Assembly (NCBI RefSeq): GCF_001442535.1
Contig: NZ_CP013141.1
Span: 5,314,049 to 5,345,890 of the forward strand
Origin: Lysobacter antibioticus
GTDB taxonomy: Bacteria; Pseudomonadota; Gammaproteobacteria; Xanthomonadales; Xanthomonadaceae
Direction: 5' to 3'
DNA: 31,842 bases
Positions within the stretch are counted from its first letter, which is position 1; every line of letters begins with the position of its first letter. A model generated the notes under the pieces. It did no database searches. It saw only the letters and a program-made list of their open reading frames with translations, and had not been told where the DNA came from. Shown piece after piece: positions 18,787 through 27,282 of this stretch. The translations under genes and the position numbers were made by a program.

Positions 18787-20893
18787 GACGCGGTCCTCCT
18801 TGCGCGATCCGGCCCAGGTCGTGGACGCGATCGCCCGGCTGGATCCATTGGGTGCGGTGGGTGACGATGATCTTCATGCCCGGCCACTGGCGCAAATGGC
18901 GCAGGATCGAGCCTTCGGTGGCGGCGTCGATGTCGCTGGTGAACTCATCCAGCAGCATGATCGGCGCATGGCTGTACAGCAGGCGCGCCAGGGCGATGCG
19001 CTGACACTGGCCGGACGACAGGCTTTGCCCCACCGCGACCACCGGCGTGCGATAAGCCAACGGCCAGGCGACGATCTCGTCGTGGATGCAGGCGGCGCGC
19101 GCGCAGCGCTCGATGCGCTCGACATCGGCCTGCGGATCGAACATGGCGATGTTTTCGGCGACGGTGCCGGCGAATAAAGCCGGATGCTGGTTGAGATAGG
19201 CCACCGAGGCCGCGGCGGCCCCCGTTCCGCCGCCGCGCTCGCCGTTTACGCGCACCTGGATGCTGCCGGCATCGGGCAACAACAGGCCGCCGATCAGCTT
19301 CAGCAAGGTGCTCTTGCCGCAACCCGAGGGCCCGACGATGACGTTGAGGCCGCGGTCGTCGAAGTTCGCCGACACGTCCTCCAGCACCGGCGTGCCGGTG
19401 CCGAGATAGGAAAAGCCGACGCCGCTGACCGCGACCTGGCTCGGCCCCGCCCACGGCGGCGCCTGCGCGTCGGCGGCCGGCGCAGCCTCGTCCAGGCTCA
19501 TCAGGCCCTGGATCGACTCGATGCGGTCGGCATTAATGCGCACCACCACCAGTTGCATGAAGAACATCTGGATCGCGCGCACCGACGGCCCGGTCCAGCC
19601 CAACAAGAAATAGCAATAGAACGCGGTCTGGTCGGACAGGTCGATGGTCGGGAACGCCACGAACAGCAGCAACAAGGCCGCGATCGGCACGACCTTGTCC
19701 TGATAGGCATACAAGGCCTCGAACACCGCATTGAGCTTGCCTCGCGCCTCCAGCCACTTCTGATGCTCGCCGAAGCGATCCATCAGGCGGTCGGCGAACA
19801 CCTGCTCCTTGCGGTTGACCTTGACGTCGACCGCCATGGTCAGGGTTTCGGCCAGGGTGCTGTAGTAGCCCGAATAGGCCAGCACTTCGCCGCCGGTCAG
19901 GCGCAACAGGCGCTTCCAGCACAGGATCAATACCGCCGTCGACAGCAGGGTCAGGGCGAGGAACAACAAGGCCACCGGCGCGCTCTGGAAGGCCAACACC
20001 GCCAGGGTCGCTATCAGCACGCCGGAATCGAGGATCAGCCCGGTGATGCGCGCCGACAGGAAATCGCGCACGCCCGACACCGAATTGACCCGCGCGATCA
20101 GATCGCCGGCCGGCAACAGCGAGAAGATCCGCAGCGGCAGCTTCAGCAGGCGGTCGACGAAACGAGTGATCAGCGATCTATCCAAACGCAACTGGATCAG
20201 CAGCGACACCCGCGCGCGCATCCAGTGCGCGACCACGAAGGCCAGCGACAGCACCAACAGGCCCACGCCGAGACCGGTGGCGCTACCGCTGCCACCGTAG
20301 GCCAGGAAGGTCACCGCCCGGCTCAGCAGCCAGGGGAAGGAAATGGTGGTGGCGACGGTCAGCGTGATTACGCTGAGCAGGAACAGCCACAGCGACCAGT
20401 TCTCGCCGAGGAATTCCTTGAACAACTGCCCCAGCGGCGATATCGAGACCTGCGAGCGCGCGGTTTCGTCGCGTTCTGCGCAGATGAATACGCCGCTCCA
20501 GATCGCCTCGAATTCGGCGTGGGCCATGCGGCTTTCGCCACTGGCCGGGTCCAGCACCGCCACGGTCTTGTCGTCGACCGCGCCGACCACGACGAAATGC
20601 TCGTGGCGCAAATGCACGATCGCCGGCAAGGCCGCGTGCCGCAGCGCCTGCACCGTGCCGTCGGTAGCCCGCAGCGCCTTGGGTTTGACCCCGCACATGC
20701 GCAACACGTCGAGCATTTCCTTGGCCGACATGCCGCGCTGGCTGACCGGGTAACGCGCCGCCAGCGCCAGCATCGGCATGCGCAAGCCTAGGCCCGACAG
20801 CAGCATCGAGATGCAGGCGTGGCCGCAATCGGCGGCCGAGGTCTGGCTGACGAACTTGGTTTTCGTGCTACCGCGCCGCGATGGCTTGTTCAC
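18764..20893 (-). CDS. lanT: Peptidase-containing lanthipeptide exporter LanT
   Basis: 709 residues from GTG 20891-20893, chosen because the C39 domain begins just after it; the open frame continues further upstream with non-conserved sequence. Peptidase C39: QTSAADCGHAC with catalytic Cys23, HFVVVGAVDD with the His, and LDPASG with the Asp. An ABC exporter membrane domain with about six helices follows (WLFLLSVITLTVATTISFPW onward). ATPase: GPSGCGKSTLL, LSSGQCQRIALARLL, IMLLDEFTSDID, VTHR. It would cut the leader after Gly-Gly and export the core peptide across the inner membrane. Precursor gene lies about 250 bases upstream. Confidence 0.94.
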   Translation of the reverse strand: MNKPSRRGSTKTKFVSQTSAADCGHACISMLLSGLGLRMPMLALAARYPVSQRGMSAKEMLDVLRMCGVKPKALRATDGTVQALRHAALPAIVHLRHEHFVVVGAVDDKTVAVLDPASGESRMAHAEFEAIWSGVFICAERDETARSQVSISPLGQLFKEFLGENWSLWLFLLSVITLTVATTISFPWLLSRAVTFLAYGGSGSATGLGVGLLVLSLAFVVAHWMRARVSLLIQLRLDRSLITRFVDRLLKLPLRIFSLLPAGDLIARVNSVSGVRDFLSARITGLILDSGVLIATLAVLAFQSAPVALLFLALTLLSTAVLILCWKRLLRLTGGEVLAYSGYYSTLAETLTMAVDVKVNRKEQVFADRLMDRFGEHQKWLEARGKLNAVFEALYAYQDKVVPIAALLLLFVAFPTIDLSDQTAFYCYFLLGWTGPSVRAIQMFFMQLVVVRINADRIESIQGLMSLDEAAPAADAQAPPWAGPSQVAVSGVGFSYLGTGTPVLEDVSANFDDRGLNVIVGPSGCGKSTLLKLIGGLLLPDAGSIQVRVNGERGGGTGAAAASVAYLNQHPALFAGTVAENIAMFDPQADVERIERCARAACIHDEIVAWPLAYRTPVVAVGQSLSSGQCQRIALARLLYSHAPIMLLDEFTSDIDAATEGSILRHLRQWPGMKIIVTHRTQWIQPGDRVHDLGRIAQGGPRHERPVYA

Positions 20894-21102
20894 GCGCTGT
20901 CCGTCCAGGCAAGACGCCCCGAGATTGAGAGGCAGCGGACCTTGGAAACGAATCCCGGCAACGCGCGGACAAGCGTCGGCAGCACGCGTCCACCGGCATA
21001 CGCGACGCGCGTGATCGCGCCCCGTCCGACGATGCGCGCACAGCCCGACGCACGATGCCCGAAGCACCGCTACAGGATTCGCTGTAAGGGCCGTACTTGA
21101 AA

Positions 21103-21131
21103 GGAGCCGCCCGCTACCGCCAGGCGGCTCC
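21103..21131 (-). terminator. Hairpin between precursor and exporter genes, likely attenuator
   Basis: GGAGCCGCC and GGCGGCTCC (21123-21131 and 21103-21111 on the minus strand) form a perfect 9-bp stem with an 11-base loop, followed by only three T. It begins 11 bases after the precursor stop. A leaky terminator here would give more precursor mRNA than enzyme mRNA. The rest of the gap to the GTG at 20893 shows no gene. Confidence 0.65.
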
Positions 21132-21141
21132 GGTTAACGGA

Positions 21142-21333
21142 TCAGCAGTGGCCGACACATACCGAGTGGCCGTTGGAACAGCCGCACTCGCCTGTGAACG
21201 AACAAAGCCAACCGCAACCGCATACCACGGGTTTTCCACCGAACAAAGCTTCGAGATTGTCGTCCGAGAGTTCCTCGGCGAACGGCACGGCAGTCGTACT
21301 TGGATCCTGGACGAGATCGTGTTGCTGCAACAT
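21142..21333 (-). CDS. lanA: Lanthipeptide precursor LanA with mersacidin-like ring motif
   Basis: 63 residues from ATG 21331-21333, with GAGGA seven bases upstream; a GTG start at 21405 has no such support. The leader (1-33) is acidic and ends ELSDDNLEALFGG, the usual class II double-glycine leader. The 30-residue core begins KPVVCGCGW. It has seven Cys (core positions 5, 7, 11, 17, 19, 26, 30) and only four Ser/Thr (12, 14, 20, 24). CSFTGECGC at 11-19 has the same spacing as CTLTSECIC of mersacidin, whose two interlocked rings bind lipid II. Expected rings: Ser12-Cys17 and Thr14-Cys19. Ser20 and Ser24 may pair with Cys26 and Cys30. Cys5, Cys7 and Cys11 have no Ser/Thr upstream and may form disulfides. 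Ring pattern is inference. Confidence 0.93.
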   Translation of the reverse strand: MLQQHDLVQDPSTTAVPFAEELSDDNLEALFGGKPVVCGCGWLCSFTGECGCSNGHSVCVGHC

Positions 21334-21412
21334 GGGGAAGTCCTCAGATTTGACCACCAGCGATGCGCTGTGTGGGTCGATGCCCCCTGACTTTCGACGT
21401 TGCACTTGTTAT

Positions 21413-21447
21413 CACGATGCATCGTGCGGTTCCGTGGTCCTCGTCAA
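21413..21447 (-). promoter_or_regulatory. Candidate lanA promoter with palindromic operator
   Basis: On the minus strand a -35-like TTGACG (21442-21447) is followed at the -10 distance by a perfect 14-bp palindrome, CACGATGCATCGTG (21413-21426). The palindrome would cover the -10 (CGATGC, poor match), so a bound regulator could control it. It lies about 80 bases before the lanA ATG. No regulator gene is in the operon. Confidence 0.4.
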
Positions 21448-21508
21448 AAATCGTTTCGTATCGAAGCGCGCGTGTTCGCTTCTGCTTGTACTCGAAGCAT
21501 TTGGCTCT

Positions 21509-21549
21509 TTTTCGCATTGCGAAAACGACGAAACGATTCGCCGAATCGT
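21509..21549. promoter_or_regulatory. Two tandem 17-bp palindromes upstream of lanA
   Basis: TTTTCGCATTGCGAAAA (21509-21525) and ACGATTCGCCGAATCGT (21533-21549) are both perfect 8-1-8 inverted repeats, with centres 24 bases apart. Such paired dyads suggest binding sites for a dimeric regulator. The surrounding gap 21334-21784, 451 bases, has no convincing gene. Confidence 0.45.
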
Positions 21550-21784
21550 GAACTCGACACGATTGTGCGCAGAGCCTGCAATCGATCGGACTCGATCGTC
21601 AGCGATCATTGCAAAGATGGCCATTCAACGCCGATGCGCGCGCACGTCGTTCCATCTATCGCTGAATACCCCTGCGTCCGGTCACGAGGCAAGCGCATTG
21701 CGATGCAAACGCTGTCGGCGCGGAACCGACGGCGGCGCGCACGTCAAGCGCGGTCCAGCGCCGACGCTCGTCGACGCCGCCCGG

Positions 21785-23149
21785 TCAGCCGACGTTGCTG
21801 AAGATGCCGCTCACCGGCGCGATGTTGCCGGCATACGGCACCTCGATACCGGCGGCCTTGCCGACCGTCGCCCAGATCCGCTGCATGTCGACGAAGCGCT
21901 TGCCGATCACCGGATTGCCGGTGTGATGGTCGCGGTCGGCCTGTCCGGTGATCTTCAGATAGCGGCCCTGGCCGTCGCCGCTCTTGAGCAGACCCGATGC
22001 CCCGCCCAGCATCACCAGAGGCATGTCGATCATGTGCTCCGGCGCGCCGTCGGCCATCTCGCTGGTGAAGACGACCAAGGTATGTTGCAACAGGTTATCG
22101 CTCGGCACGTCCGGGTCGGCGTGTTTGGCCAACTCGTCGAGGAACAGTTTGACCTGGCGCGTATACCACTGCCGGGTGCCCTTCCACGGCCCCTCGCCGG
22201 TGTAGCGATGGGCGCAATCGTGCGGATTCATGTCGTTGGTGACGTCCAGGATGTTCAGCGACTCGGCGGAACGGCCGACTTGAATCGTCGCCACCCGCAC
22301 CACACCGCACGCCAGCGCGGTCGCGACGACCTGATGATGAGCGGCCTGGACCTGATTGCGGAACTCGGCCGAATTGATCGGGTTGTGCTCCGGCCGCTGC
22401 GGATCGCATTCCAGCGGCGGCCGGGTGTCTTCGAGATCCTTGACCACTTTGTTGACCGCGTCGAGGTGGGTCGCGAGCTTCTCGCGCTGCGAACCGGCCA
22501 GTCGCGCATTCAAGTCCTGGATATCGGCGAACACCGGAGCGAACACGTCCTTGCTGCGGACCTGCTGGCCCCGGCCGGATCTCGCCGCCGACCGGAAGAT
22601 GCTTTCGAACAGCAGCCCGGGATCGTTTTGCGGAATCCGCATGCGGTTGTCGATCCACGAGACGTCCCAATGCGTGCCGTCGATGCCGGCGTGCGGGCCG
22701 GCGAATACCGCGCCGAGCGACGGATCGGTGCCGGGCATCGCCGCGGCGAGCAGGTTGTCGATCGAGGTTTTGCTCTCGGCTGAGTCGCGCAGGACCCACT
22801 TCCAACCGCTGTGGCCGACGTTCGCCGGCCCGAGGATGGTGCCGCGCAGGTACAACGATTGATGGCGGTACGCCTCCAGTTCGCGGCTGACCTCGCCGAG
22901 GGTGAAGTCGCCGGTATCGTCGCCCTGCGCGTCCGGATGCCACAGACCGCGACCGTCGCCGAATGCGCCGCCGGTGAACGAATCCACCGCCAGGCCGTCG
23001 GGCGTGACGAAGAACACCACCTTCAGGTGCGGCGCTTGGGTCTCGCCGCTCACGGCCATGCGCGCCAGGCCATACAGGCTCAACGGCGCGAGCACGCCGG
23101 CGGCGGTCAGGCCGGCAAGAAAACGACGGCGATTCTTCAGAATGTCCAT
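21785..23149 (-). CDS. DUF1552-family secreted protein
   Basis: 454 residues. The N-terminus LKNRRRFLAGLTAAGVLAPL looks like a Tat signal (RRRFLAG). The body matches the DUF1552 family: HLKVVFFVTPDGL, HSGWKWVLRDS, SIDNLLAAAMPG, QVAATIQ/VVRVATIQVGRS, MNPHDCAHRY, NLLQHTLVVFTSEMADG, MIDMPLVMLGGASG. Order and motifs recall a degenerate alkaline-phosphatase/sulfatase-like fold, but the function of the family is not known. Its gene starts 2 bases after the DUF1592 protein gene, so the two are one operon, the usual arrangement for this family pair. Secretion by Tat suggests a folded, possibly metal-bearing protein. Confidence 0.85.
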   Translation of the reverse strand: MDILKNRRRFLAGLTAAGVLAPLSLYGLARMAVSGETQAPHLKVVFFVTPDGLAVDSFTGGAFGDGRGLWHPDAQGDDTGDFTLGEVSRELEAYRHQSLYLRGTILGPANVGHSGWKWVLRDSAESKTSIDNLLAAAMPGTDPSLGAVFAGPHAGIDGTHWDVSWIDNRMRIPQNDPGLLFESIFRSAARSGRGQQVRSKDVFAPVFADIQDLNARLAGSQREKLATHLDAVNKVVKDLEDTRPPLECDPQRPEHNPINSAEFRNQVQAAHHQVVATALACGVVRVATIQVGRSAESLNILDVTNDMNPHDCAHRYTGEGPWKGTRQWYTRQVKLFLDELAKHADPDVPSDNLLQHTLVVFTSEMADGAPEHMIDMPLVMLGGASGLLKSGDGQGRYLKITGQADRDHHTGNPVIGKRFVDMQRIWATVGKAAGIEVPYAGNIAPVSGIFSNVG

Positions 23150-23151
23150 GC

Positions 23152-26100
23152 TCAGTCCCGCTCCTTCTTGTAGAGGGTGGCGTTCGACGTAGCCAGCTCC
23201 TGCAGCATCTTGCGCAGCGATCCGGAACTCTTCAGCTCGTCGCGCATCTGCTTGATGGTGCCCGCGGTCAGGGCATCGGAATGGTTGCCGAATGCGTAGC
23301 GGAAATAGCTGTCGGCCATGCAGGTCAACGCGGTCGAGTTCGTCGGTATGAACCTGGCGATGTCGCGCACGTCCTTGATCTGCGCCCACTCGCTGTGGCC
23401 GACGTTGTCGACGAACGGCCCGGCCGCATCGATGTCCACATCCACCGGGAACTGCGCGTGGTTGTAGGCGCGCTCCTTGAGCCGGTAGCGCCCGGCGGCG
23501 TCGTAGTGCTCCATCGACGCGCCGGTGTCGTTCATGAACTGATGGCACTGCCAGCAACGGCCGCCGGAGGCGTGCTCGCCATTGACCAGGTCCCAGCGCT
23601 CGCGCGTGGTGATCGGACGGTTCGGGAAGGTCGGCGTTTCCGGGTCGGCTTCCACCGGCGCACCGAACTCGCGGCACAGCAGTTGCTCGCGAATCATGAT
23701 GCCGCGCTTCACCAGCGAAGTGGTCACGTAGTCCGAAGTCGCGGCCTGGGTCAGGCCCTGGTGCAACAAACCGCCGCGTTTTTCGTCGACATCGACCTTG
23801 CGCATCGCCTCGCCCGACACGCCGGCGATGCCGTAGTGCTGGGCCAGGGTATGGTTGAGGAAGGTGTAACGCGGATCGAACAATTCGGTCATCGTGCTTT
23901 CGCCGTCCAACAGCACGTAGCGCACGAACGCCGACTGCTCTTCGCGCATGGCCTGGATCACCGGGCCGCTCAGGCCAGGCTTTTCCTGCAGGTCGCCGGC
24001 GGTCTTGGTGTAATGACGGATGAAACGGACGAACTGCTCAACCCCGCGATCGGTCACGATCATCGCCGCGGCTTCCGCACCGATCTGCTCGGGCGTGGAC
24101 AATCCTCCGCTCTCGGCTTTGCCCAGCAACTCCAGGCTGGGCGTGGTGCCCAGGAAGGTGAACGACAGCGCCGTCGCCACTTCGCTGGGGGTGAGCTTGT
24201 AGGCGTTGACCCGGCCGTAAGTGTCGTCGCCCAGCTCGGAACGATAGAGGAAGTGCGGCGACAGCAACATGCCGGCGACCATGTCCTGGAGGCCATGCGC
24301 ATCGAGCAAGGCGCTGTAGCGCTCGATCTCCTGCGTGGTCATCGGACGGCGGAACAGCTTGTGCCCGAGTTCGCCGACGATGGAGGTGGCTTTGGCGCCT
24401 TTCCGATACCCCAGCGCCGCGGGTTCGACCTGCCCCGCCACCTCCAGTGCCGCATCGTAATAGCGCTTGACGTCTTCGGCTTGGAGGATGCCGAGGTCGG
24501 CTTCGCCGGGATACTTGAATTCCTTGGCCGATTTGTCGGCAGGCAGCTTGGCCGGGTTGATCGTCACACCGAACAGATCGCGCACGCTGTTGGCGTATTC
24601 GTTCGGCGTCAACTGGCGGATCTGGCGCTTACCGAACGGGGTCTGCGGCCGCAGGTACACGCTCCACACGGTGTCGAACAGGTAATCGGAAATCGCCCCG
24701 GCGCAGACGCCGTCGCAATGCCCCTCGATGTTCATGCTCTGGATCTTCTTGACCAGGGCCTCGCGGCCGGTCGCCTCCCAGTTATGCGCCTTGTTCGGAT
24801 CGTCGAAGAACTTGGAGTCGTGACAGCCGCTGCAGCTGTCTTCCAATACCGCCAGGCCGAGGTTGGCTTCGTAGAGGTAGCTCATCGCAGGCAGGTCGAC
24901 GCGCTCGCTCTCTTCGTTGACGTCCACGCCGTGCATGCTCGGCTGCGGGCGATACGTTGGGTAATAGGGATAGACCACCCGGTGCTTGCCGTAGTCGAGC
25001 ATGACTTCCACCTGGCCGCCCCAGGGCACCGACACCTCGCGCACCCCGTCTTTCGCATCGATCAACTTGACCACCCAATGTTCGCGGGCCGCCCCGCCCG
25101 GCTTGGCCGGCGCATGAATCGTCATCGGCACTTCGATATGCTCGGGGCGCTCGCGATATGTCATATCGATGGCGTGAGTGGGTTGCCCGGCCGAGAGGCT
25201 GAAATGATTCGAGCGCTTGATCGGGATCCAGTTGTCGACGTCGTTGAGCTGCACCTCGTAATCGCCATAGGCCAAGCCGGCGATCGCCAGGGACTCGCTG
25301 CCCCAAGCCGCATGGAACAGCCGCTTGTGGCCGAGTGCATCGATCAGATGTCCGCTGACCCGCTCGTCGGCGATATCCGGCGAGGGTGCAGGCGACGGCG
25401 TGAGCGTCAGCGCCGTGGCCGGCACCAGCGCGGGGTCGTAGGGGCGGATCCGGTAGATCGCCCCGGCCACGTCATCGGACACCAGCAAGCTGTGATCGGG
25501 CAGCTCAAGGAAATCCACCGGACGGCCGATGCAACCGCCCCGCAGACAGTTCGGGTCCGCAGTCGCGCGATCCTGCAGCCAACCGTCGACCAACGGGATT
25601 TCGTGGATCACCTTGCCGTTCTTGATCGTCAGCATGCGCAATTGCAGGCCCGGCTCATCGCTCGTGCCGAGGGCATGGGTCGCCACCAGCAAGCGTTGCG
25701 CCCCGGCCGGCTGCGGATAGCCGTTCCAGAACTTGACCCCCAGCGGCGCTGAGTTGGAAGCGATCTCGAAGGCCGGCGGGGTGTACCGGGAAACATCGAT
25801 CTGCCCTAAAGGAATGTCCGACAGCCGCAAGCCGTCCAGCCATCTGCCGTCGTTGGCCGACCTGGGATTTTTCTCCTCCTCGGCGGTGAATCCGAGCGTG
25901 CTCCGGCCGAACACGTACGGTACGCCGAAGTGCTCATCGTCCTTGCTGATGCGATTGACTTCTTCCGAGTTGGGGAAGAGTTGGCGGTTGTTGTCGCTGA
26001 ACCAGATCTCTCCGCTGGCCGGGTTCCAATCGAAACCCAGCGAGTTGCGCACGCCCTTGGCGACGATGGTCGCCTGCTTGGTGACCAGGTCGTAGCGCAG

Positions 26101-27282
26101 GATGGTGCCGTAGCGCGGATCCGCCGGCACCATGCACAGGTTGCAGGGGATGCCGACCGCGGTGTACAGCCCTTTGTCGTCGGCATCGTGCGGGTTGAAT
26201 CGCAGCGGATGCTTCTGATGCCAGTACAGCCATTCCAGGGCGACGTCTACCGGAGGCAAGGGAAACGGCGTATCGCCGCCCGGCAACTTCAGCAGCAGCT
26301 CCGGCTTCGCCTGGGCGTAACTGCTGTCCACATCGGGAACACGATAGATCGCATCGGCGGTGGAATAGAACAAGCTGCCGTCGCGATAGGCGACGCCATG
26401 CGGTTCCAACTGGCCCGACGCGACGACGTGGACGCCCGTCGGTTTTCCCGAAGCGCCGTCCAGGGGCAAGGCATAGATCTGCTTGGAGATCGGCGGCGGG
26501 AACACGCCACCTACCCAACCGGAGCCCACATAGAGCACGCCGTTGCCGAGCGCCATCTGCCTGGGTTGCAACAACCCTTCGGCGAACAACTCGACCTTGA
26601 CCCCGGGCAAGGGGCGCAGCTTGGCGACGTCGACGCGCGGCCGGTAACGGACGATGCGCGTCTGCTGCTCGCCCTCTTCGGCCTCGAACGACACCGTCTG
26701 CGGCGAGTTCATCGGCGCGAAACCCTCGGCGACGTCCATGATCAACGCGTAGTCGCAGCGTTTGAGCTCGTCGATCTTGAGGCTTTCTCCCCATACGGCG
26801 CGGATCGGTATAGCTTCGCTGCCGCAGCGCAGAACGCCGCTCATCGTCGCGGGATGCTTTCCGGCCTTCCTGCCTCTGGAATCGTCGGTATCCGGCTCGC
26901 CGAACTCCAAGGTCAGTCGATTGCCCTCGAATCCGCCCTCGTCGCAGGGGCCGAGGTCTTTCCAGGCATCCGGCCAGTGCACCGCGCCGCTGTCGGCCGG
27001 CAGACCGGGGTTATAGGCGTGTTGACTGCACCAGGCCCAACTGCCCGGCCCCAACGGCGCTTCCTCGTCTTTCCAACACTGGTACTGATGCCCCAGGTTG
27101 GAGACCTCGTCGCCGGCTTGGTAATTAGTGCCGGCCTGGTATTGCGGAGCGGCGCAAGCGCCCACCCCTGCCGCTCTCGCCGATCGCTTTCCTCCAGGCC
27201 CGTCGCCATCGCGCGAGCAAGCCGCCAGGGTAAGGGCGAGCACCGCCGCCATCGACCACGAAACCGCCTTGGGTGCCTTCAT
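23152..27282 (-). CDS. Large multidomain DUF1592/DUF1588 lipoprotein with CBM, propeller and two CxxCH
   Basis: 1376 residues from ATG 27280-27282, with AGGAAG just upstream. Lipoprotein signal ends TLAAC, Cys22. Residues about 45-113 resemble a CBM5/12 chitin-binding module (YQAGTNYQAGDEVSNLGHQY). About 220-615 is a glucose/sorbosone-dehydrogenase-like beta-propeller (VELFAEGLLQPRQMALGNG, GVRNSLGFDWNPASGEIWFS). A c-type haem motif CSGCH lies at 817-821. Then come DUF1587 (RQLTPNEYANSVRDLFGV, 889-906), DUF1595/1592 (LLSPHFLYRSELG), DUF1588 with a second CxxCH, CWQCH, at 1243-1247, and DUF1585 at the end. Such proteins are mostly known from Planctomycetes and Myxobacteria, function unknown. 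The domain set suggests surface sugar or chitin oxidation with electron transfer (inference). Confidence 0.86.
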   Translation of the reverse strand: MKAPKAVSWSMAAVLALTLAACSRDGDGPGGKRSARAAGVGACAAPQYQAGTNYQAGDEVSNLGHQYQCWKDEEAPLGPGSWAWCSQHAYNPGLPADSGAVHWPDAWKDLGPCDEGGFEGNRLTLEFGEPDTDDSRGRKAGKHPATMSGVLRCGSEAIPIRAVWGESLKIDELKRCDYALIMDVAEGFAPMNSPQTVSFEAEEGEQQTRIVRYRPRVDVAKLRPLPGVKVELFAEGLLQPRQMALGNGVLYVGSGWVGGVFPPPISKQIYALPLDGASGKPTGVHVVASGQLEPHGVAYRDGSLFYSTADAIYRVPDVDSSYAQAKPELLLKLPGGDTPFPLPPVDVALEWLYWHQKHPLRFNPHDADDKGLYTAVGIPCNLCMVPADPRYGTILRYDLVTKQATIVAKGVRNSLGFDWNPASGEIWFSDNNRQLFPNSEEVNRISKDDEHFGVPYVFGRSTLGFTAEEEKNPRSANDGRWLDGLRLSDIPLGQIDVSRYTPPAFEIASNSAPLGVKFWNGYPQPAGAQRLLVATHALGTSDEPGLQLRMLTIKNGKVIHEIPLVDGWLQDRATADPNCLRGGCIGRPVDFLELPDHSLLVSDDVAGAIYRIRPYDPALVPATALTLTPSPAPSPDIADERVSGHLIDALGHKRLFHAAWGSESLAIAGLAYGDYEVQLNDVDNWIPIKRSNHFSLSAGQPTHAIDMTYRERPEHIEVPMTIHAPAKPGGAAREHWVVKLIDAKDGVREVSVPWGGQVEVMLDYGKHRVVYPYYPTYRPQPSMHGVDVNEESERVDLPAMSYLYEANLGLAVLEDSCSGCHDSKFFDDPNKAHNWEATGREALVKKIQSMNIEGHCDGVCAGAISDYLFDTVWSVYLRPQTPFGKRQIRQLTPNEYANSVRDLFGVTINPAKLPADKSAKEFKYPGEADLGILQAEDVKRYYDAALEVAGQVEPAALGYRKGAKATSIVGELGHKLFRRPMTTQEIERYSALLDAHGLQDMVAGMLLSPHFLYRSELGDDTYGRVNAYKLTPSEVATALSFTFLGTTPSLELLGKAESGGLSTPEQIGAEAAAMIVTDRGVEQFVRFIRHYTKTAGDLQEKPGLSGPVIQAMREEQSAFVRYVLLDGESTMTELFDPRYTFLNHTLAQHYGIAGVSGEAMRKVDVDEKRGGLLHQGLTQAATSDYVTTSLVKRGIMIREQLLCREFGAPVEADPETPTFPNRPITTRERWDLVNGEHASGGRCWQCHQFMNDTGASMEHYDAAGRYRLKERAYNHAQFPVDVDIDAAGPFVDNVGHSEWAQIKDVRDIARFIPTNSTALTCMADSYFRYAFGNHSDALTAGTIKQMRDELKSSGSLRKMLQELATSNATLYKKERD

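Noticed and set aside
20894..21067. A 58-residue N-terminal extension of LanT or a second small precursor
   Set aside because: The extension has no C39 similarity and no ribosome site. It lacks a leader motif, and the C39 domain begins just after the GTG at 20893.
21334..21405. A longer lanA leader beginning at GTG 21405
   Set aside because: ATG at 21333 has a good ribosome site, and the 63-residue form has the normal class II leader length. The extra 24 residues would lie in the presumed 5' untranslated region.
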